NCBI GenBank assembly: GCA_035574455.1
Contig: DATLYT010000146.1
Coordinates: 1 to 18,649, forward strand
DNA: 18,649 bases
Reading direction: 5' to 3'
Origin: DATLYT01 sp035574455
Lineage (GTDB): Bacteria; Bacteroidota; Ignavibacteria; UBA10030
A model generated the notes under the pieces. It was given only the letters and a program-made list of their open reading frames with translations, ran no database searches and had not been told where the DNA came from. Positions within the stretch are counted from its first letter, which is position 1; each line of letters starts with the position of its first letter. Positions 14,922-18,649 of the stretch are shown piece by piece. The translations under genes and the position numbers were made by a program.

Positions 14922-15854
14922 TTAATGTGCGTGCTCTTCGTGCTCCTCACCGTGTCCTGCTGTCATACCCAACCCCATAAAGACCGACGTCAGCATGGCA
15001 AAAATGTACGCCTGCAAAAACGCGACAAACAACTCGAGCATACTGATACCCAGCGCAAACAGCACCGGCACGGGAGCAAGGACGTACGAGCGGAAGATAA
15101 AAATGAGACCCATGAGTGAGACGAGCACAATGTGGCCACCCGTCATGTTGGCAAAGAGACGGATGCAGAGTGCAAAGGGCTTTGTGAACAGGCCGAGAAT
15201 TTCAATCGGAATCATGATCGGCCAGAGCATCCAGTGCACGCCGCCGGTGAGATGGGCGAGGTAGTGTTTCAGCCCCTGGGCGCGAATCGCCGCGAGCTGA
15301 ATCATGACAAATGCAATCAAAGCCAGTGCACCGGTCACAGAAATGTTGGAAGTCGAGGTCGCTCCGTACGGCACCAGCCCAGCTAAGTTCATAATCAGGA
15401 TGAAGAAGAAGGTCGTCAGCACGTAAGGCATGTAGCGCAACCCTGCCTTCCCCATGTTGGGCAACACCACTTCGTCGCGCATGAAGACGATGAAGACTTC
15501 AAACAAATTTCCGAGACCCCGGGGGACGATGTTCTTTCTATTCTGACGGGCAGCGGCGATGGCTAACACAACGAGAGTGAGCGCGGACAACAGCAGAAAG
15601 AAGACGTGCTTCGTGATGGTGAAATCGAACCGAATACCGGCTATCTCCACCGTCGGCAGGTGGAGAGGGAATTCAAAATGACCGAATGGAACTTCAATCT
15701 CCCGCGTATCATGCAAATGATGGAGAAGCTCGCTGAACTCAAACTTCTCACCATGCGCGGCAGCTTGCACAGTATCCGCAGCGTGGTGTTCGGTAACTTG
15801 GGCCGCAAGAGTATCCGCAATCGTATGCAAAGGAGCGTTGCCGTCGAGTCTCAA
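14922..15854 (-). CDS. atpB: ATP synthase subunit a
   Basis: This 310-aa membrane subunit of Fo contains the proton half-channels. No ATG exists near the start; translation probably begins at the TTG at 15854, with AGGA about 5 nt upstream overlapping the previous gene's TAG. An N-terminal extramembrane stretch (about 1-80, rich in His, Glu, Ala) precedes the helices. The essential Arg is Arg232 in KPFALCIRLFANMTGGH, and the last helices read GISMLELFVAFLQAYIFAML. The tail HGEEHEEHAH is acidic and His-rich, which is not general for the family. Length exceeds E. coli (271) but fits FCB-group proteins. Confidence 0.97.
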   Translation of the reverse strand: MRLDGNAPLHTIADTLAAQVTEHHAADTVQAAAHGEKFEFSELLHHLHDTREIEVPFGHFEFPLHLPTVEIAGIRFDFTITKHVFFLLLSALTLVVLAIAAARQNRKNIVPRGLGNLFEVFIVFMRDEVVLPNMGKAGLRYMPYVLTTFFFILIMNLAGLVPYGATSTSNISVTGALALIAFVMIQLAAIRAQGLKHYLAHLTGGVHWMLWPIMIPIEILGLFTKPFALCIRLFANMTGGHIVLVSLMGLIFIFRSYVLAPVPVLFALGISMLELFVAFLQAYIFAMLTSVFMGLGMTAGHGEEHEEHAH

Positions 15855-15860
15855 GGAATC

Positions 15861-16250
15861 CTACTGTTGGTGTTTGACAGAAACTTTTCGTTGCAGAAGA
15901 TAAATTTCCAGCACGAGATTGACTACGTAATACAGTAGCAATGAAATCATAAGTGAAAAGGCGTCGTAGTGGTACACCCTCAACAACACCAGCACGACAC
16001 CGGTCATCAGAAAGAGCCGCACCACCATGCCACCTAAAACAATCTTCAAGAACGTCGTGCTCTTCTTCTCGAATCCCCATTCGACCAGCAGATAGCCGAG
16101 AAGAACGTGCACCACACTCATGACCCCTCCCGCCGCGATGCTGCGGAAGGATTCAGCATCCACAAGATGGGAAATCGGATAATACAGAAGAACCGCCACC
16201 GCGACAGCATAGAGTCCCACCATTCGAAGAAACGCCCAGTCGATGTTCAC
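15861..16250 (-). CDS. Small four-helix membrane protein, AtpI-like (ATP synthase I)
   Basis: This 129-aa protein begins at a GTG overlapping the stop of the preceding gene by 4 nt (GTGA), so translation is coupled. Four hydrophobic segments are visible (about 10-26, 36-58, 69-90, 96-118), with an Arg in helix 3 (GGMVVRLFLMTGVVLVLL) as in ATP synthase I proteins. Such proteins lie at the head of atp operons and are thought to aid c-ring assembly or cation movement. Identity to AtpI is weak and rests mainly on topology and position. Confidence 0.75.
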   Translation of the reverse strand: MNIDWAFLRMVGLYAVAVAVLLYYPISHLVDAESFRSIAAGGVMSVVHVLLGYLLVEWGFEKKSTTFLKIVLGGMVVRLFLMTGVVLVLLRVYHYDAFSLMISLLLYYVVNLVLEIYLLQRKVSVKHQQ

Positions 16251-16552
16251 GGTTGACTTTTCGGTGGTTCATCCTTCTTTTGTAACTCTGCAATGGACTT
16301 GAAGAACTTGATAAATCCCCCCGCCGTACCAAGCGCAAGGCCGATGATCATGAATGTCGGCTCGGTTCCGTACCGCTTATCGATAAAATAGCCAATGAAG
16401 AAGAACAGCAGCACTGCCGCCGCCAACTGCATTCCCAGCGTAAGATACGGACCGAACTCATGCAACACTTTGTTGACTGTCCCAACCCGGAATCGTTTTT
16501 CCTCCTTCTCGCTTTCCTTGTCTACACCGTGTTGGGAGGAACCGGTCGTCAC
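16247..16552 (-). CDS. atpZ: AtpZ/AtpI family membrane protein
   Basis: This 101-aa protein starts at a GTG (16552) with GGAAGG about 10 nt upstream. A charged N-terminal part (about 1-35) is followed by two membrane helices typical of AtpZ/AtpI: YLTLGMQLAAAVLLFFFIGY, then FIDKRYGTEPTFMIIGLALG and GGFIKFFKSI. The conserved GY.ID...GT.P linker is clear. The family is found at the 5' end of atp operons, and AtpZ-AtpI pairs have been proposed to form a Ca2+/Mg2+ transporter. With the next gene it would make such a pair here. Confidence 0.88.
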   Translation of the reverse strand: MTTGSSQHGVDKESEKEEKRFRVGTVNKVLHEFGPYLTLGMQLAAAVLLFFFIGYFIDKRYGTEPTFMIIGLALGTAGGFIKFFKSIAELQKKDEPPKSQP

Positions 16553-16569
16553 AGCATGTCTACCTTCCC

Positions 16570-16929
16570 CTAATGCTTTGATTCAAACGATTGAGCCTTA
16601 TCGGACATGGAGACTTTGCCGTCGAAGATTGCACCCTCATCAATCACTAAACGGGCGGCACGAACATCCCCTTTAATCACTGCCTTCCCTTCAAACACAG
16701 CTTTTTCGGCTACGTTGACCGACCCGCGAACCTTACCGGCAATTGTCGCGTTCTTTGCCGTTACGTTGCCCTCGATTTCACCGGTCTGGCCGACCGCCAA
16801 CCCTTCGCCTGCAACGACTTCACCAATCACTTTACCGTCGATACGAATGCTCCCCTGCGTACGGATTTTCCCCTCCATCGTTGTACCGGCCGAGATCATG
16901 TTCAATTCTTTTACAGGGTCAGATTTCAT
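16570..16929 (-). CDS. Bactofilin (polymer-forming cytoskeletal protein)
   Basis: This 119-aa bactofilin (DUF583) polymerises without nucleotide into filaments that scaffold cell-wall enzymes. The core (about 12-105) is a right-handed beta-helix with regular short repeats: ISAGTTMEGKIRTQGSIRID, GKVIGEVVAGEGLAVGQTGE, EGNVTAKNATIAGKVRGSVN and FEGKAVIKGDVRAARLVIDE. A short polar N-terminus and C-terminal tail flank it. It lies 31 nt after the M23 endopeptidase gene, a pairing known from other bacteria where bactofilin localises the peptidase. Weak SD. Confidence 0.95.
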   Translation of the reverse strand: MKSDPVKELNMISAGTTMEGKIRTQGSIRIDGKVIGEVVAGEGLAVGQTGEIEGNVTAKNATIAGKVRGSVNVAEKAVFEGKAVIKGDVRAARLVIDEGAIFDGKVSMSDKAQSFESKH

Positions 16930-16960
16930 CTGAGATAAGACCTGCGTCGTCTTTCTTTCC

Positions 16961-17845
16961 TTAAAAATTGAATTTGATCACGTAGTTTGCTGGGTCGACG
17001 GGCGAGCCGTCTTTCCAGATTTCAAAATGGAGATGGGGACCGGAGCTGATGCCGGAATTCCCCAACAGCGCAATCGGCTCCCCGCGTTTGACAAAACTGT
17101 TTGCCGGTTTCAGCAGCGATTGATTGTGCTTGTAGAACGTCAGAAAGCCACCGGCGTGCGAAAGGATGATGAGGTTGCCGTCTTCATTCGTCCAACCCGC
17201 AAAGATCACATAGCCCTCTGCAGCAGCGTTGACTGGCGTTCCGATCTTCCCCGCAATGTCTATCCCGAAGTGCCGCTGGTTCGGGTTGAACGTCCTGGTC
17301 ACATACCCCTCCGTCGGCATGATCACCGGGAAGACAACTTGCTGCGACTCAACCCTCACCTGCTCTGCCACAGGCCTCGACAACGGTACAGACTGACGCG
17401 TCGGAACATCTTGCGGTCTCTGATCCGCCAAATGTTGCTGCGCCCGACTCGGCAAACCCGCCTGACGTTGCGCTCCGGTCGATACCACGCCGGAGTCCGT
17501 AAGCGTCACATTTTCACCCAACGCTCGCCGCAGCTTTACATTGTACGCTCGCAACTCCACCAACTGCTGCATGACGCCCGACATGCGTTCATTCAGTGCA
17601 AGCAATTCCCGATTGTAACGATTCTCTAATTCCGGGTTCGGTATCGGAACGAGAGGACCTAACGGCGTGTAGATGAGCACGAGCAGGACTGCTCCCACAA
17701 TCAGCAGGACTGCACCGACAAGCACGCTGACGATTTGCCATGGTGCCAGCCGGACGCCCTTGGCCTTTCCGGTATCATCACTCGGCACCAGCAGAAGGTC
17801 GTACTGTCGTCTCTTCGTAATATGGTGGGAGCGATCCTCCGGCAT
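16961..17845 (-). CDS. Membrane-anchored M23 (LytM-type) peptidoglycan endopeptidase
   Basis: This protein is 294 aa from the ATG at 17845. The open frame runs back to a TTG at 18028, but a promoter lies within that extension, so it is taken as leader. A cytoplasmic N-terminus (1-34) is followed by one membrane helix (about 35-59, WQIVSVLVGAVLLIVGAVLL), a coiled coil (about 71-112, ELENRYNRELLALNERMSG), a Pro/Gln-rich linker and the LytM domain (about 172-290). Zinc ligands are present: HFGIDIAG (His192, Asp196) and HLHFEIW (His271 to His273), with YKH His240 nearby. It probably cuts peptide cross-links in the periplasm and is catalytically intact. Together with the adjacent bactofilin it suggests a cell-shape module. 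Confidence 0.93.
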   Translation of the reverse strand: MPEDRSHHITKRRQYDLLLVPSDDTGKAKGVRLAPWQIVSVLVGAVLLIVGAVLLVLIYTPLGPLVPIPNPELENRYNRELLALNERMSGVMQQLVELRAYNVKLRRALGENVTLTDSGVVSTGAQRQAGLPSRAQQHLADQRPQDVPTRQSVPLSRPVAEQVRVESQQVVFPVIMPTEGYVTRTFNPNQRHFGIDIAGKIGTPVNAAAEGYVIFAGWTNEDGNLIILSHAGGFLTFYKHNQSLLKPANSFVKRGEPIALLGNSGISSGPHLHFEIWKDGSPVDPANYVIKFNF

Positions 17846-17960
17846 ACTGTTTAAAAGAGCAACATACTCGACCGTTGTTCCGAAGTCTGCCTGCCCACCT
17901 GAAGCAGAAAAACAGACAACGGAGCAAAAAGCCCTTGCGGGGTTCAAAAACAGACGGGAA

Positions 17961-17989
17961 AATATAAAGAAAAGAGCCGCGAAAGTCAA
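17961..17989 (-). promoter_or_regulatory. Sigma70-like promoter for the M23-bactofilin-atp unit
   Basis: On the minus strand TTGACT (17984-17989) is separated by 17 nt from TATATT (17961-17966), the best -35/-10 pair I found in the window. Transcription would start near 17954, giving a leader of about 110 nt before the ATG at 17845. That leader has a small CCC-GCAA-GGG hairpin followed by CTTTTT. The promoter may drive M23, bactofilin and possibly the atp genes. Confidence 0.65.
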
Positions 17990-18120
17990 AGAGTTTCTGG
18001 CTCTTTTCAACTTGAATTCACGGAACAATTTCTCATTACTAGAGGTTAGAATGACATCCCAACAATGAACAAAGTGTACTCATTCGGTCATCGATAAGAA
18101 TAAGGTGTGGAATCAATAAA

Positions 18121-18131
18121 CGTTGTTACGC
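18121..18131 (+). repeat. Direct repeat CGTTGTTAYGC, copy 1
   Basis: CGTTGTTACGC at this site is repeated as CGTTGTTATGC at 18617-18627, 496 bp away in the same orientation, with one base different. The flanks are not alike over any longer stretch that I can see. Confidence 0.4.
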
Positions 18132-18284
18132 ACGAGCTTGCAAAAAGAGAGTCTTGTCATGTCCGAATGTTTTAGTCAGGAATCTTTACTACGAATTTAA
18201 TCCTTGCCAAAAAGAGCTTGCACAGTACACAGAGCGTTCGCAGCTCCGCCGAAGTAGCCAACGGTTACGTAAGCTGGACAGCTC

Positions 18285-18338
18285 GCCTGTCTTCCGCAAG
18301 CATTCCGCTATGGCGGAACGTGCGGCGAACAGACATGC
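18285..18338. repeat. Long imperfect palindrome
   Basis: The centre is TTCCGC-TATG-GCGGAA (18303-18318), a perfect 6-bp stem with a 4-nt loop. Outside it CCGCA pairs with TGCGG, and TGTC with GACA, separated by small unequal bulges, so the arms reach about 25 nt each. No T-run follows on either strand. It could be a repeat element, a recombination site or a strong RNA hairpin. Confidence 0.55.
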
Positions 18339-18616
18339 GTGACACGTTGCACTATAGCAATCGCGGTACAGACCGTGGCAGTTCTGCAAAACGTCCCACC
18401 AACAGAACACTACCGTACTTGACTTTTCCCAATACCCTCATTAAATTCTTGTCATCAAAGACAGACCTTATTTCAGCAGAATGCACTGATACCCACCACG
18501 TTGGCATCACGGTTCGATCTTTTGGATCACTCCCTATCCTCAAGTCAACTGGTGATATGCTCAAATACTCAGAATCTCTTCTCGACATTTCGTTGTATTG
18601 CAGTTCCCAAACCCGG

Positions 18617-18627
18617 CGTTGTTATGC
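18617..18627 (+). repeat. Direct repeat CGTTGTTAYGC, copy 2
   Basis: CGTTGTTATGC lies inside a CCGGC-(8 nt)-GCCGG hairpin (18613-18630). The preceding AAACCCGG and the end GTTATGC resemble the 3' half of some integron attC sites, but no matching 5' half is in the window. Confidence 0.4.
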
Positions 18628-18649
18628 CGGATGTTCCATGCTTTCCTAA

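Larger units (their letters stand above)
18029..18649. other. Right flank without a supportable gene
   Basis: Over 600 nt lack any recognisable coding sequence on either strand. A minus-strand frame at 18352-18588 (78 codons, ATG, no SD) has a plausible composition but no family I know. A plus-strand frame from 18218 to the edge looks like noise. The region holds an imperfect palindrome (18285-18338), a CCGGC...GCCGG hairpin (18613-18630) and two copies of CGTTGTTAYGC. It looks like an intergenic or island-edge region. Confidence 0.4.

Noticed and set aside
17846..18028. N-terminal extension of the M23 gene starting at a TTG, with a hydrophobic signal-like stretch
   Set aside because: It contains the best promoter in the window (TTGACT-17-TATATT), has no SD, and the natural family start is at 17845. 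I treat it as promoter and leader.
18352..18588. 78-codon minus-strand frame
   Set aside because: Composition is plausible, but there is no SD and no known family; too weak to call a gene.
18285..18627. Complete integron attC site
   Set aside because: Only a 3'-half-like motif is present at 18617-18627; no complementary RYYYAAC half at proper distance, so only the repeats are reported.
18218..18649. 143-codon plus-strand frame to the window edge
   Set aside because: Amino-acid composition looks random (Ser/Arg-rich), it passes through two hairpins, and has no domain.
1..18649. CRISPR arrays, tRNA or rRNA genes, insertion sequences
   Set aside because: No regular repeat-spacer pattern, no cloverleaf with a T-loop, and no transposase-like protein were seen on either strand.

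Overview
The window is a densely packed, almost entirely minus-strand stretch of bacterial chromosome with mid-50s % GC by eye. It carries core housekeeping genes and no phage, transposase, CRISPR or rRNA/tRNA sequence that I can see. Three things suggest the Bacteroidota/Chlorobiota/Ignavibacteriota (FCB) group: an ATP synthase operon of the form atpB-E-F-H-A-G with no atpD/atpC, a CarboxypepD_reg/TonB-plug protein, and an MqnA-type (futalosine menaquinone) gene. Clear Shine-Dalgarno sites before many genes fit Ignavibacteriota/Chlorobiota better than Flavobacteriia. This placement is inference from content, not a sequence match.

Transcription runs from high to low coordinates. Region A (about 18.0-10.9 kb) begins with a good sigma70-like promoter (17961-17989). 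It then has an M23 LytM-type endopeptidase, a bactofilin, two small membrane proteins of the AtpZ/AtpI kind, and ATP synthase subunits a, c, b, delta, alpha and gamma. The cell-wall/cytoskeleton pair is followed directly by the ATP synthase genes with very short gaps. Two intercistronic stem-loops (before atpE and before atpA) share a GACCTTCC/GGAAGG core. A third, terminator-like stem lies between atpG and ffh.

Region B (about 10.8-5.5 kb) is the SRP/ribosome cluster: ffh, rpsP, khpA, rimM, trmD, rplS, then an MqnA-family gene. A two-gene module, DUF4258 plus a YgiT-type zinc-finger protein, is inserted between ffh and rpsP. It has lower GC than its neighbours and looks like a toxin-antitoxin pair. 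Its first gene uses an SD that overlaps the ffh stop codon.

Region C (about 5.4-0.5 kb) has recN, cysS, a secreted CarboxypepD_reg plus TonB-plug protein without a barrel, and a glycosylasparaginase-type Ntn hydrolase whose ATG abuts the previous stop codon. Region D (1-461) is the N-terminal part of an exported protein of unknown function that runs off the left edge.

The right end (18029-18649) has no gene I can support. It holds a long imperfect palindrome and two direct copies of CGTTGTTAYGC about 500 bp apart. This is the least explained part of the window. I did not find a clear new multi-gene system. The best candidates for a second look are the DUF4258/YgiT pair inside the ribosomal cluster, the shared hairpins in the atp operon, the divergent MqnA homologue, the orphan plug protein and the right flank.
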